From NCBI RefSeq assembly GCF_026586625.1, contig NZ_JAODIW010000006.1, positions 205,408 through 269,407 on the forward strand: a stretch of 64,000 nucleotides of DNA, read 5' to 3'. The stretch comes from Halobium salinum (GTDB lineage: Archaea; Halobacteriota; Halobacteria; Halobacteriales; Haloferacaceae). Of this stretch, positions 44,312 to 52,814 are shown piece after piece (position 1 is the first letter of the stretch; each line of letters begins with the position of its first letter). The translations under genes were made by a program, and so were the position numbers. The notes under the pieces are model-generated. The model worked only from the letters and a program-made list of their open reading frames with translations. It ran no database searches and had not been told where the DNA came from.

Positions 44312-45391
44312 TCAGTCGGCCGTCTCTTCGGGTTCGACCCGTCGTGTGTCGTCGCTCGCGTCGCCTGCGTCGCCTGCGTCGTCCGCATCGTTCGCGCTCC
44401 CTCCGCCGTCCTCGTCGCCTGCCCCTCGCCACCGGAGGTCGGGCGTCGTCAGGCCCGGATGCACCGAGCGTCGGCCGTATCTCCTGTCGCACCACCAGAC
44501 GATGGCGGCGCTCCCCAGCGCCATCGCGCCGACGCCGAGCAGGCCCGCCTCGGGGCCGAACGAGCCGCCGGTGAGGAGCGCCGGTCCGCCCTGCTCGACG
44601 ACGAGCACCTTCGCGAACCCGCCGGTGCCCGACACCGGGAACCCGTAGACGACGCCCTGGAAGAAGTTCCAGGTGATGTGGAGGCCGACGGGGATGGCTA
44701 TCTCGTCGGTGAGCACGTAGCCGAGCGCGAGCATCACGCCCGCGAGGCCGACGTTGAACGTGCTCAGGAGCGTCGCGTTCGGGTTGCCGAAGTGTGCGAG
44801 GCCGAACAGCGCCGAGGAGACGAGGACGGCGACGGCGGTCGCGCCGTTCGTCCCGACGTAGCCGGCCAGCCCCTCCGCGACGTTGGTGAGCAGGTAGCCG
44901 CGGGCGACCAACTCCTCGTAGAAGCCGACGAAGAGGAAGACGACGAGAATCCCGACGAAGCCGACGAGGAAGCCGGTGGTGCCGCCGTCGAACGTCCCGG
45001 TCACCCGTACCCAGCCCGCCGCGAGTTCGAGGAGGAAGACGACCGTCATCAGGCCGGCACCGAGCGCCAACCCGAAGCCGAGGTCGACCCACCAGTCGCG
45101 GTCGAGTCCGAGTCCGAAGTCGGCGACGCGCCGCCGGTCGAGCAGGAGGGCGGCGACGGCGACGGCGACGACCGTGGCGAGCGCGGAGACCGTCGTGTTG
45201 AGCAGCAGTCCGACCGAACCTGCGCCGAAGCCCACCCCGACGAGGACGCTCCGGACGACTCCTGCGAGGAAGACGGCGCCGACGAGGAGGGCGGCGAGTA
45301 CCGTGAGAGCGACGAAGCCGAACAGCCGCCAGAACGCGCGGAGCCGACGCTCGCGCCGGTTCCAGAACAGCCCGAGGACCGTATCCAGCAT
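44312..45391 (-). CDS. CPBP (CAAX/Abi-type) intramembrane metalloprotease
   Basis: A 359-aa polytopic membrane protein with about eight helices. The family motifs are present: EE in FVGFYEELVARGYLL, FxxxH in SALFGLAHFGN and HxxxN-like in GLHITWNFFQG. Members cleave membrane substrates or serve in bacteriocin immunity; in archaea the role is unknown. The C-terminal ~40 residues are acidic low complexity, encoded by a 9-bp DNA repeat (about 44355-44390). It converges with hisG. Confidence 0.88.
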   Translation of the reverse strand: MLDTVLGLFWNRRERRLRAFWRLFGFVALTVLAALLVGAVFLAGVVRSVLVGVGFGAGSVGLLLNTTVSALATVVAVAVAALLLDRRRVADFGLGLDRDWWVDLGFGLALGAGLMTVVFLLELAAGWVRVTGTFDGGTTGFLVGFVGILVVFLFVGFYEELVARGYLLTNVAEGLAGYVGTNGATAVAVLVSSALFGLAHFGNPNATLLSTFNVGLAGVMLALGYVLTDEIAIPVGLHITWNFFQGVVYGFPVSGTGGFAKVLVVEQGGPALLTGGSFGPEAGLLGVGAMALGSAAIVWWCDRRYGRRSVHPGLTTPDLRWRGAGDEDGGGSANDADDAGDAGDASDDTRRVEPEETAD

Positions 45392-45467
45392 GTCCCTCCC
45401 TGCGGTCGGCGACCCCTTGAGTGCTCTCCCGCCTCCGGTCTCCGGCCCCGGGTCCGTCTCTGTCTCC

Positions 45468-45833
45468 TCACCCTGGCGCGCTCGCGAACAGCGCTAAGAG
45501 TGCGAACAGCATCGCCCCGAGGATGACGGTGACCACGACGTGGATGAACGTCACGTAGGCCGTCAGCCGCGGCGACCGGCCGTACACGTAGCGAATGGCG
45601 AGCGCGTCGAGGGCGAGGGCGAGGGCGACGCCCAGTACGGCCGGGAGGGAGAACGTGGCGGTGACGACGGCCACGACGGCCGGGAGGGGTCCGACGAGTA
45701 GCGCCTTACGGACGGCCACGTCGCCGAGGACGTTTCGGGCGGCGAGATGCGCGGTGAGCGAGAGGAACAGTGCGAACAGCGCGACCGTACCGACGACCGC
45801 GAGCGGTGCGGCGCCCGCCTGCAAGACGACCAT
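45468..45833 (-). CDS. Small four-helix membrane protein
   Basis: A 121-aa hydrophobic protein: helices around APLAVVGTVALFALFLSLTA, ALLVGPLPAVVAVVTATF, LGVALALALDALAIRYVYG and YVTFIHVVVTVILGAMLFAL. The loop YGRSPRLTAY before the last helix is conserved in similar haloarchaeal proteins I remember (DUF7473-like, unsure). ATG 45833 is used rather than an upstream alternative. Function unknown. It lies between the CPBP protease and tbp on the same strand. Confidence 0.7.
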   Translation of the reverse strand: MVVLQAGAAPLAVVGTVALFALFLSLTAHLAARNVLGDVAVRKALLVGPLPAVVAVVTATFSLPAVLGVALALALDALAIRYVYGRSPRLTAYVTFIHVVVTVILGAMLFALLALFASAPG

Positions 45834-45927
45834 GTGCGGGGTTCGGTCCGCCACCCCTTATCGGCCCCGACTCGTCGGCGAGGTGTCGGTTCCGCTTCGT
45901 CGGGTCACCCCGACCGGCTCCGCCGCG

Positions 45928-46488
45928 TCACTCGAGCAGTCCGAGCTCTTCGAGGCGCGTCGTAATCTCCTCGACGGCCTCGCGTGCGTCGTCGGGTTTC
46001 TTTCCGCCCGTGATGACGAGCTTCCCCGAGCCGAAGAGGAGTGCGACGACTTTCGGCTCGTCGAGGCGGTAGACGAGTCCGGGGAACTGCTCGGGCTCGT
46101 ACTCGATGTTCTCCAGACCGAGGCCGATGGCGATGGCGTTGAGGTTGAGGTTCCGCCCCAGGTCGGCGCTGGTGACGATGTTCTGGACGGTTATCTCGGG
46201 GTCGTCGTCCACCTGAATCTTCAGCTCGCGGAGCTTGTCGAAGACGATGTTGAGACTCTCGTGGACGTCGTCGGTCGACTTCGCCCCGGTGCAGACGATC
46301 TTCCCCGACCGGAAGATGAGAGCCGCGGACTTCGGGTTCTGCGTCCGGTAGACGAGCCCGGGGAACTGCTCGGGGTCGTAGTCGGCACCCTCGAGGTCCA
46401 TGGCGACGCTCTGCAGGTCCAGCTCCTGTCCGATCCCCGTCGACGCGACCACGTTCTCGATGTTGATTGTGTCCTTCGGGTCGGTCAT
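45928..46488 (-). CDS. tbp: TATA-box-binding protein
   Basis: A 186-aa general transcription factor that binds the archaeal TATA box and recruits TFB and RNA polymerase. Two direct repeats of the saddle fold are clear: first repeat with FRSGKIVCTGAKSTDDVHES, second with FGSGKLVITGGKKPDDAREA. The acidic C terminus (RLEELGLLE) is haloarchaeal. The ATG at 46488 is followed upstream by a TATA-rich promoter giving an apparently near-leaderless mRNA. Haloarchaea carry several tbp copies; which paralogue this is cannot be told here. Confidence 0.97.
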   Translation of the reverse strand: MTDPKDTINIENVVASTGIGQELDLQSVAMDLEGADYDPEQFPGLVYRTQNPKSAALIFRSGKIVCTGAKSTDDVHESLNIVFDKLRELKIQVDDDPEITVQNIVTSADLGRNLNLNAIAIGLGLENIEYEPEQFPGLVYRLDEPKVVALLFGSGKLVITGGKKPDDAREAVEEITTRLEELGLLE

Positions 46489-46525
46489 GCAACGATTTAA
46501 GTGTCGTATTTAAGGTTTAAAAAGG
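46489..46525 (-). promoter_or_regulatory. tbp promoter
   Basis: On the reverse strand CTTTTTAAACCTTAAATACG lies about 20-37 nt before the tbp ATG, with further AT-rich sequence (CTTAAATCG) next to the start. No ribosome-binding site is present, so the mRNA is probably leaderless. Overlapping TATA-like boxes allow for more than one start. Confidence 0.6.
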
Positions 46526-46570
46526 TTGGTGCATCTCCTGGCGGCCACGACCGGCCGTGATTGGTCGGTG

Positions 46571-48160
46571 TCACCGCTCCCGACCCGTCTTCCGGACGGC
46601 GGGCCCGACGTCGCAGGACCGTCGCGCCAGTTCGACGCGCCGGGTCGGCTCCTGCCCGGAGAGTCGCGTGGGCTGGTCGACGTGGACGATGCGAACCGAC
46701 GTGAGCTCGGTCTCGTGGTCGGCGTTCCAGCGCCGACAGACGTACTCCGCGAAGGGGCCGGCGAGCCGGTTCTCGTCCCAGCGGACGGAGCCGAGATACT
46801 TCCCCCAGCGGGCGGTCGGGTAGGTGTCGGAGACGTCCGGCGGGCGGTCCCAGCGGACGGACCCACCGTGAAAGGCGTCGACGCGGCCGCCGGACGCCAG
46901 CTCGCCGGGGACGACGTACCAGCCGTCGACCCCCAGCGGGTTCGGGGCGAACATGCTCCACTGGTACTCCTCGGGGTCCTCCACGTCGGTGACGGCCGCG
47001 GGGAGGGTGACGAGGCCGACGGCGGCGGCGTTCCAGACGAGGACGAGGGCGAGGAGACAGGCGACGGCCGGCGGGCCGACCACCCGGCGCCACCGACCGA
47101 CCGCCTCGGCGACCGAGCGGGGGACGACTCGGGAAGCCGGTCGGGGGTCGAACCGGAGGAGCGCCCGCCGGAGACGGCCTCCGAGGCGTCCGACCGCGAC
47201 GCGGCCGAGGAGTGCCCCCGCGACGCGGGTCTCCACGGCGTCCCAGACGACCGCCGGGAAGAACGGAAGCAGTGCGACTATCGAAATCAGCGGGAAGAGT
47301 CCGATCATGAGTGTCGCCGTCATCCCGGCGTGCATGACGACGAAGAGGCCGGCCAACAGCGCGCGCCCCCGCCCGGTCAGCAGTACCAGGAGGGGGGAGG
47401 CGACGAGCATGGCGAACCAGAGGTGGCCGAGCGGGCCGAACACCCACGGGCTCCCGGCGAACAGGTCGCTGAGGAGGACGGTGAACCGCCGCAGGCTCAG
47501 CACGTAGTAGATGGCCTCGCCGTTCGTCCAGAGCGTGCCGCGTGATTTCAGGAGGGCGTTCGAGGCGTAGACCAGGACGACCTGCAGGAGGAGGCCGGCG
47601 CTCGCCGGACTCACGACACGGTCGCGTGGGCGCCACTCTCGCCGCGACCCGGCGGCCGACTCGGTCGCCGACCGCACCCCTCGCCGGAGGGCGTCGACCG
47701 ACACTCGCTCGCCGAGCGGGAGGAAGACGCTCCACAGGAGGAGCCACCGGAGCAGGGCGTCGCCGCTGTTCTGGACGTAGGGATTGCGAAACTGGAGCGA
47801 GAGGAGGAGGACGAGGGAGAGTACCGTCGCGAGCCGGGTCCGATAGCCGACGACCAGCGCGACCGCCACGACGCCCGCGACGAGAAAGAGGAGTGCCTGC
47901 GCCCACGCCGCCCCCGAGAGGGTGTGAATCGAGAGCGCGTGGTGCATCGGCGCGAGCTCCGCGAGCGCCGAGCGCGGCAGGACGCCCCGGTCGGTGTAGA
48001 AGGCGACGAGGCTCCGCGAACGCAACAGGAGGTCGACGAGCAGGAGCAGACCGAGAGCGACCCGGAACGCCACCAGCGCCCGCCAGTCGATTCCGAAGCG
48101 CCGGGCGACGGCGCTGGCGAGTCGGGGGCGGACCCGCGCGAGACGCCGTCGTGTGTCCAT
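46571..48160 (-). CDS. HTTM-domain membrane protein (gamma-carboxylase-like)
   Basis: A 529-aa protein whose first ~300 residues match the HTTM (horizontally transferred transmembrane) domain: WRALVAFRVALGLLLLVDLL, YTDRGVLPRS, then SGDALLRWLLLWSVFLPLGE and NGEAIYYVLSLRRFTVLLSD. The C-terminal part is soluble, with QWSMFAPNPL and DGWYVVPGEL typical of HTTM proteins. The domain is shared with vitamin K gamma-carboxylase, but the activity of the archaeal forms is unknown. About eight or nine helices. The start at 48160 lies head-to-head with the trmG10 region. Confidence 0.87.
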   Translation of the reverse strand: MDTRRRLARVRPRLASAVARRFGIDWRALVAFRVALGLLLLVDLLLRSRSLVAFYTDRGVLPRSALAELAPMHHALSIHTLSGAAWAQALLFLVAGVVAVALVVGYRTRLATVLSLVLLLSLQFRNPYVQNSGDALLRWLLLWSVFLPLGERVSVDALRRGVRSATESAAGSRREWRPRDRVVSPASAGLLLQVVLVYASNALLKSRGTLWTNGEAIYYVLSLRRFTVLLSDLFAGSPWVFGPLGHLWFAMLVASPLLVLLTGRGRALLAGLFVVMHAGMTATLMIGLFPLISIVALLPFFPAVVWDAVETRVAGALLGRVAVGRLGGRLRRALLRFDPRPASRVVPRSVAEAVGRWRRVVGPPAVACLLALVLVWNAAAVGLVTLPAAVTDVEDPEEYQWSMFAPNPLGVDGWYVVPGELASGGRVDAFHGGSVRWDRPPDVSDTYPTARWGKYLGSVRWDENRLAGPFAEYVCRRWNADHETELTSVRIVHVDQPTRLSGQEPTRRVELARRSCDVGPAVRKTGRER

Positions 48161-48195
48161 CGGTGTCGGTTCGGTGCTCGGGCGGGACGGGCAAA

Positions 48196-48260
48196 AGCGC
48201 GCCGGAGCGGGCGGACGAAAGCGCGCCGGAGCGGGCGGACGAAAGCGCGCCGGAGCGGGC
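48196..48260. repeat. 24-bp tandem repeat upstream of trmG10
   Basis: The 24-bp unit AGCGCGCCGGAGCGGGCGGA + CGAA occurs at 48196-48219 and 48220-48243, with 17 bp of a third copy from 48244. If read in the frame of the downstream gene it encodes repeats of KRAGAGGR. It sits between two divergent genes, so it may be promoter DNA or an optional N-terminal extension. Confidence 0.8.
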
Positions 48261-48305
48261 CGGGCGTTTCGACACGCTTTCGTCGCCGGCTCCGAACCTC
48301 GGGAC

Positions 48306-49355
48306 GTGTACTGTCTGGAACTCGCCGGCGAGGACGACGCCTTCGCGGCCTGTGAGGCCCGGAGCGCCGCGAGCGGGGTCGAGGTCGTCGCCCCCGGCGT
48401 CGCCGTCGCGAAGGGGGTCGTCCCCGAACGGGTCCGGACGCTCGCTTACACGCACCGCGCGAGCGAACTCGTCGGACGAACCGACGCCGACGTGGGGAGC
48501 GCCCGGGCGCTCCTCGAAGCCGCGCGGTTCGACGCGAGCCGAGAGGGATCGGTGGCGGTCCGCGCCCACGACGTGCGCGGCTCGACGGGCGTGAGCACCG
48601 GCACGGCCGAGCGCGAACTCGGCCAGGTGCTCGTCGACCGCGGGTTCAGTGTCGACCTCGACGACCCCGACCACGTCCTCCGGGCCGTGTTCTCTCGGGG
48701 GCCGGTCGACGCCGACGACGCCCTCTCGCGACCCGCCGACGGCCCCTCCGACCTCGACGAGGCCGACGTCTGTACCCTGGGCTGGCTCGCGGTCGAGTCC
48801 GTCCGGGACTACGGCTCCCGAAAGCCGACCGACCGGCCGTTCTTCCAGCCGGGGAGCATGGCGCCCCTCGACGCTCGGGCGTTCGTCAACGTCGCCGGCG
48901 CCCGCCCCGGCGCCACGGTGTTGGACCCCATGTGTGGCACCGGCGGGACGCTCATCGAGGCGAGCCTCGTCGGCGCCGACGTGCTCGGCAGCGACGCCCA
49001 GTGGAAGATGACGAACGGCGCCCGCGAGAACCTCCGCGAGTACGCCCCCGAGGGCGCCGCCTTCGAGCTTCTGCGGGGTGACGCCTCCCGACTTCCGCTC
49101 CGGGACGACGCGGTCGACGGTGTCGTGTTCGACGCACCTTACGGTCGGCAGTCGAAAATCGAACGCCACTCGCTCGAGGAGCTCGTCTCGGGGGCCCTCT
49201 CGGAGGCCCGCCGGGTCGCCCCGCGAGCCGTGGTAATCGCCGACCGCTCCTGGCGCGAGGCGGCGCTGTCGGCCGGCTGGGAGCTCGAGGCGCTGTTCGA
49301 ACGCCGAGTCCACCGGTCGCTGACGCGGTACGTCCACGTCCTGGACGCTCTCTGA
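48306..49355 (+). CDS. trmG10: tRNA (guanine(10)-N2)-dimethyltransferase TrmG10
   Basis: A 349-aa tRNA methyltransferase (THUMP plus Rossmann methylase) that modifies G10 of tRNAs. The N-terminal THUMP-containing part starts YCLELAGEDDAFAACEA. SAM-binding motif I is VLDPMCGTGGTLIEASLVGA and the catalytic motif IV is FDAPYGRQS. The start is GTG 48306, where family similarity begins; the frame stays open to an ATG at 48153, which would add 51 residues including KRAGAGGR repeats and overlap the divergent gene. No adjacent tRNA-processing genes. Confidence 0.9.
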   Translation: MYCLELAGEDDAFAACEARSAASGVEVVAPGVAVAKGVVPERVRTLAYTHRASELVGRTDADVGSARALLEAARFDASREGSVAVRAHDVRGSTGVSTGTAERELGQVLVDRGFSVDLDDPDHVLRAVFSRGPVDADDALSRPADGPSDLDEADVCTLGWLAVESVRDYGSRKPTDRPFFQPGSMAPLDARAFVNVAGARPGATVLDPMCGTGGTLIEASLVGADVLGSDAQWKMTNGARENLREYAPEGAAFELLRGDASRLPLRDDAVDGVVFDAPYGRQSKIERHSLEELVSGALSEARRVAPRAVVIADRSWREAALSAGWELEALFERRVHRSLTRYVHVLDAL

Positions 49356-49472
49356 CCGACACACAGGTCTAGCCTGTATTTACTGGCATTCCGTACTTCC
49401 CCGGGCCGCGCGAGGTTCTGCACGAATTCTCATGATACACCGAGACAGCGAGGGCGGACGGAGCCGAGGCGC

Positions 49473-50948
49473 GTGGTAGACCTGACAGACCCGCTCCTGC
49501 TGGTGATGGTGGCCTACTTCGCCGCCACCGTCGGCATCGCGTTGTGGTCCGGTCGCGGCGCCGGGTCGAACTACGTGGAGTTCGCACTGGCGGGGAAGGA
49601 CCTGAGCCTCCCCGTCTACATGATGACGTACTTCGCCACCTTCGCGGGCGGCGGGTTGACGATGGGCATCGCCCAGACCGCGTTCGTCGACGGCGTCAGC
49701 GCCCAATGGTACGCGATGACACAGGGGCTCGCCTGGATGACTATCACACTCATCGTCGGCTTTCTCTACTCCTTCGAGGTGGTGAGCGTCCCCGAACTGC
49801 TCGGGCGGGTGTTCGGCGACCGGACGAAGTACTTCGCCGCCGCGTTCACCGTTCTCGGGCAGGTAGCGCTCACGACCGGTCAGACCATCGGGATGGCCTC
49901 CATCATCGCCACCGTCACGGGGATTCCGCTGAACGTCGCCTTCTGGTCGAGCGTCGCGGTGTTCATCGGTATCACCGTCTACGGCGGGATGAACTCCGTC
50001 GCGTGGGCCGACACGCTCCACGGCGTGCTCGTCATCGTCGGGATGGTCGTCGCCATCCCGCTCGCCGTCGTGAACGCCGGCGGCGTCGGTGCGGTCACCG
50101 CCACGCTCCCGCAGGGACACACCAACTGGTTCGCGGTCGGGTTCATCCAGATCGGCTCCTGGTATCTGATGTACCTCACCGTCGCCGGCGCCCAACAGCA
50201 GATGCTCCAGCGGACGTGGTCGGCGCGGAACGCGCGCGTCGCAAAGGTCGGGACGTTCCTCGCGGGCGTGGTCATCACGGGCTACGGCGTCCTCTCGGCC
50301 ACCGCCGGACTCATCGCACAGGCACAGGGCGCCGAAATCGAGTCCTCGATGGCGTTCGCCTGGACGCTGACGAACACCCTCCCGCCGGTGCTCGCGGGAC
50401 TCCTCCTCGCCGCCGCCGTCGGCGCGGTGATGAGCGGGGCCGACTCGTTTCTGCTGGCGGGCGCGACGACGTTCGTCAACGACCTCTACGTCCCGCTCCG
50501 GGGCGGAAAGGAGGGGCTCTCGGAGCGCCACCTCGTGAGCGTCACCCGGCTCACCATCCTCGTCTTCGGCGTCGCCGCGGCGGTCGTCGCGCTCAGCGGC
50601 ATCGAGATAATCGCCATCAACACGCTCGGGATGGGTATCATGTCGGTGCTGTTCGCCGGCATCGCGGCGATGCTGTGGGACGGCACGCGACGCGAGGCCG
50701 GCCTCCCCGGCTTCGTCGTCGGCGGCGTCGTCTTCGTCGTCTGGGCGTTCGGCCTCGGCGAACCGGCGCTGTTCGGTCAGGGACCGCTCGAATCGGCGGT
50801 TCCGGCGACGCTCGCGGCGCTCGTCACCATCCTCGGACTGAGCTATCTCGGCTACGGGGAGAAGATAACCGTCGGCCGCGTCCGGTCGGAAGCCCGCGAC
50901 GACATGCGTGCGTCGCGGGAACGCGGTGTGGGGAGCAGCGACGACTGA
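49473..50948 (+). CDS. Sodium:solute symporter family protein
   Basis: A 491-aa SSS/LeuT-fold transporter with about 13 helices. It begins DPLLLVMVAYFAATVGIALW and keeps the family features: GRGAGSNYVEFALAGKDLSL, the sodium-site region TYFATFAGGGLTMGIAQTAF and AGLLLAAAVGAVMSGADSFL near helix 8-9. It uses the high external Na+ of the habitat to import a solute; the substrate (proline, panthothenate, acetate or other) cannot be told. The start is GTG 49473. The C-terminal tail is short and charged. Confidence 0.92.
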   Translation: MVDLTDPLLLVMVAYFAATVGIALWSGRGAGSNYVEFALAGKDLSLPVYMMTYFATFAGGGLTMGIAQTAFVDGVSAQWYAMTQGLAWMTITLIVGFLYSFEVVSVPELLGRVFGDRTKYFAAAFTVLGQVALTTGQTIGMASIIATVTGIPLNVAFWSSVAVFIGITVYGGMNSVAWADTLHGVLVIVGMVVAIPLAVVNAGGVGAVTATLPQGHTNWFAVGFIQIGSWYLMYLTVAGAQQQMLQRTWSARNARVAKVGTFLAGVVITGYGVLSATAGLIAQAQGAEIESSMAFAWTLTNTLPPVLAGLLLAAAVGAVMSGADSFLLAGATTFVNDLYVPLRGGKEGLSERHLVSVTRLTILVFGVAAAVVALSGIEIIAINTLGMGIMSVLFAGIAAMLWDGTRREAGLPGFVVGGVVFVVWAFGLGEPALFGQGPLESAVPATLAALVTILGLSYLGYGEKITVGRVRSEARDDMRASRERGVGSSDD

Positions 50949-51039
50949 GCGCCACGGCGCCGAGCCGGGTCGTCGGCTCGACGCTCGCGGATTCGGACGA
51001 CGGAGACCGTCGAGCGCGACCGGCGCAGGCCGCCGTCGA

Positions 51040-51666
51040 CTACTCGTCGGCGATCGCCACGACCGTCTCGCCCGCCCGCACCTTGTCGCCCTCGGCGACG
51101 ACCACGTCCTCGACGCCGACCTCGGGGGGGAGGAGGACGTCCGCGCGACTGCCGAAGGAGATGTGTCCGACCTTCTCCCCGCGCTCCAGTTCGTCTCCCG
51201 CCTCCACGTACGGGTGGATGCGGCGGGCGAACCAGCCCGCGATGAGCGACACCTCGTAGTCGCCGCAGTCGACGTCGACGCGCTCGTTGCGGTCGGAGTC
51301 CTTCGAGAACGCCGGCTTGTTGGCGCCCTCCCGGTGGGTGACCGACTCGACCGTCCCCGGCGCCGGCGCGCGGTTCACGTGCACGTCGGTGACGTTCATG
51401 AACACGCCGACGCGGACGCGGCCGTCGCGGTCGTCCTCCTCGCGAATCACGGAGACCTTCCCGTCGGCGGGGGCGACGAAACCGGCCGAGGGGGCGTGTC
51501 GCGGCGGGTCGCGGAAGAACGCCAGCGCGGCGACGGCGGCGAGCAGGAGGACGACCCCGACCGGCGGCGAGAGCATGGCCAGCGGGACGCCGAACAGGAG
51601 CGGGAGCGCGGCGTAGCGCCACCCGTCGTCGACGATGCGGGTGTCGCGGATGTCCGAGAAGCGCAT
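51040..51666 (-). CDS. Archaetidylserine/phosphatidylserine decarboxylase (proenzyme)
   Basis: A 208-aa membrane-associated decarboxylase making the ethanolamine headgroup of archaeal lipids. Two N-terminal helices (YAALPLLFGVPLAMLSPP, VLLLAAVAALAFF) precede FVAPADGKVSVIREED, the block VGVFMNVTDVHVNRAPAPG and the autocleavage site Gly-Ser in ISFGSRADVLLP, which yields the pyruvoyl group. The short length fits archaeal Psd type II. It begins 3 nt after rfcC, so the two are co-transcribed though unrelated in function. Confidence 0.92.
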   Translation of the reverse strand: MRFSDIRDTRIVDDGWRYAALPLLFGVPLAMLSPPVGVVLLLAAVAALAFFRDPPRHAPSAGFVAPADGKVSVIREEDDRDGRVRVGVFMNVTDVHVNRAPAPGTVESVTHREGANKPAFSKDSDRNERVDVDCGDYEVSLIAGWFARRIHPYVEAGDELERGEKVGHISFGSRADVLLPPEVGVEDVVVAEGDKVRAGETVVAIADE

Positions 51667-51669
51667 CGG

Positions 51670-52713
51670 TCAGATCCCCACCGAGAGCCGTTCGATGCCT
51701 CCGTCCGCGTCGTCGCCGTAGGCCCAGACGGCGAGCAGGTGACAGAGGTGGAGTCGGTCGTCGCTCCCGGTCGCGAGGTCGAGGTCGGTCGCCCCGGCGA
51801 GGCGGTGGAGTCGAGCGAGCTCGGCGCCGCTGTAGTCGGCGCGGGCGACCCGGAGCAGTTCGCGGAGGAGCTCGTCCCCGCCGTACCCCTCGTCGTCCAG
51901 CAGGCTCCCGAGGGTCTTGCGCGCGCTCCGGAACTCGCCGTCCTCCACGTCGTCGAACACCGCCCGGAGGTCGTCGTCGGTGCTCACCTCGCCCAGCGCC
52001 TCGTAGGCGGCGTTCATCGTAATCTCGCCGGCCGTTGAGGCCGTCGTCTGGGCGGAGAGCACTGCCCGCCGGAGGTCGCCGTCGGCGTAGCCGGCGACGT
52101 ACTCCAGCCCGTCGTCGTCGTACTCGACGCCCTCCGCTTCGACGATGTGGCGGAGAACGTCCGCGGTCTCGTCGGTCGTCGGGGCTCTGAACGGAACGGG
52201 GAAGCAGCGCGAACGGATGGGCGGAATCAGTTTGGTGGGTTGACGCGTCGCGATGACGAACTGCGTGTTGCGGTGGTACTGCTCCATCACCCGGCGCAGC
52301 GCCTGCTGGAAGTCCTCGCGGATGCCCTCCGCGTTGTCCAGCAGGACGGTCTTGAAGTCGCCGGACATCGGCGCGTAGGCGGCGGACTCCTTCAGCACGC
52401 GGTTTATCATGTCGCGTTTCGCCATCCGGCTCCGGCCCGCGAGAAACTGCTCGAAGCGCGGGTCCTCGCGAATCTCCTTCTTCGTCCGGTCGAAGAAGTC
52501 GGCGACGTTGATCTCCACGAGGTCGTTGTCGGGGTCGTCGTGGGTCTCGCGGGCGAGCGCCCGGACCGCGGCGGTCTTGCCGACGCCCGACGGGCCCTGG
52601 AGGACGAGGTTCATCGGTTCGTCGACGGCCCGCCCGAGGCGGTCGCACACCTCCTCCTGTGGGAGGTCGGCGAGCGCGGGGGCGTGCGCGTCGGTCCACA
52701 GCGGCGCGTCCAT
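51670..52713 (-). CDS. rfcC: Replication factor C small-subunit paralogue RfcC
   Basis: A 347-aa AAA+ clamp-loader subunit that helps load PCNA. Walker A is GPSGVGKT (residues 40-47). The Walker B region is TVLLDNAEGI rather than the classical DEAD-type, as in the haloarchaeal third subunit RfcC. The arginine-finger SRC motif is present (PPIRSRCFPVPF). The C-terminal helical collar is complete. ATG 52713 gives the family start DAPLWTDAHAPAL. First gene of the rfcC-psd pair. Confidence 0.92.
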   Translation of the reverse strand: MDAPLWTDAHAPALADLPQEEVCDRLGRAVDEPMNLVLQGPSGVGKTAAVRALARETHDDPDNDLVEINVADFFDRTKKEIREDPRFEQFLAGRSRMAKRDMINRVLKESAAYAPMSGDFKTVLLDNAEGIREDFQQALRRVMEQYHRNTQFVIATRQPTKLIPPIRSRCFPVPFRAPTTDETADVLRHIVEAEGVEYDDDGLEYVAGYADGDLRRAVLSAQTTASTAGEITMNAAYEALGEVSTDDDLRAVFDDVEDGEFRSARKTLGSLLDDEGYGGDELLRELLRVARADYSGAELARLHRLAGATDLDLATGSDDRLHLCHLLAVWAYGDDADGGIERLSVGI

Positions 52714-52814
52714 TACCCCGTGGTTGTCGAGGGAGGGGGAAGAATAATCCGGTCCGCTCCGGGAGGGGCCGCCGCACCCAGCCCTACTTCGCCCCACCTG
52801 CCGCGGCGCCGGTG

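Noticed and set aside
46497-49364. Very long open frame opposite the HTTM and trmG10 genes
   Set aside because: It is a high-GC mirror frame: the protein is Arg/Pro/Gly-rich without domains, and it is antisense to, or out of frame with, two well-supported genes.
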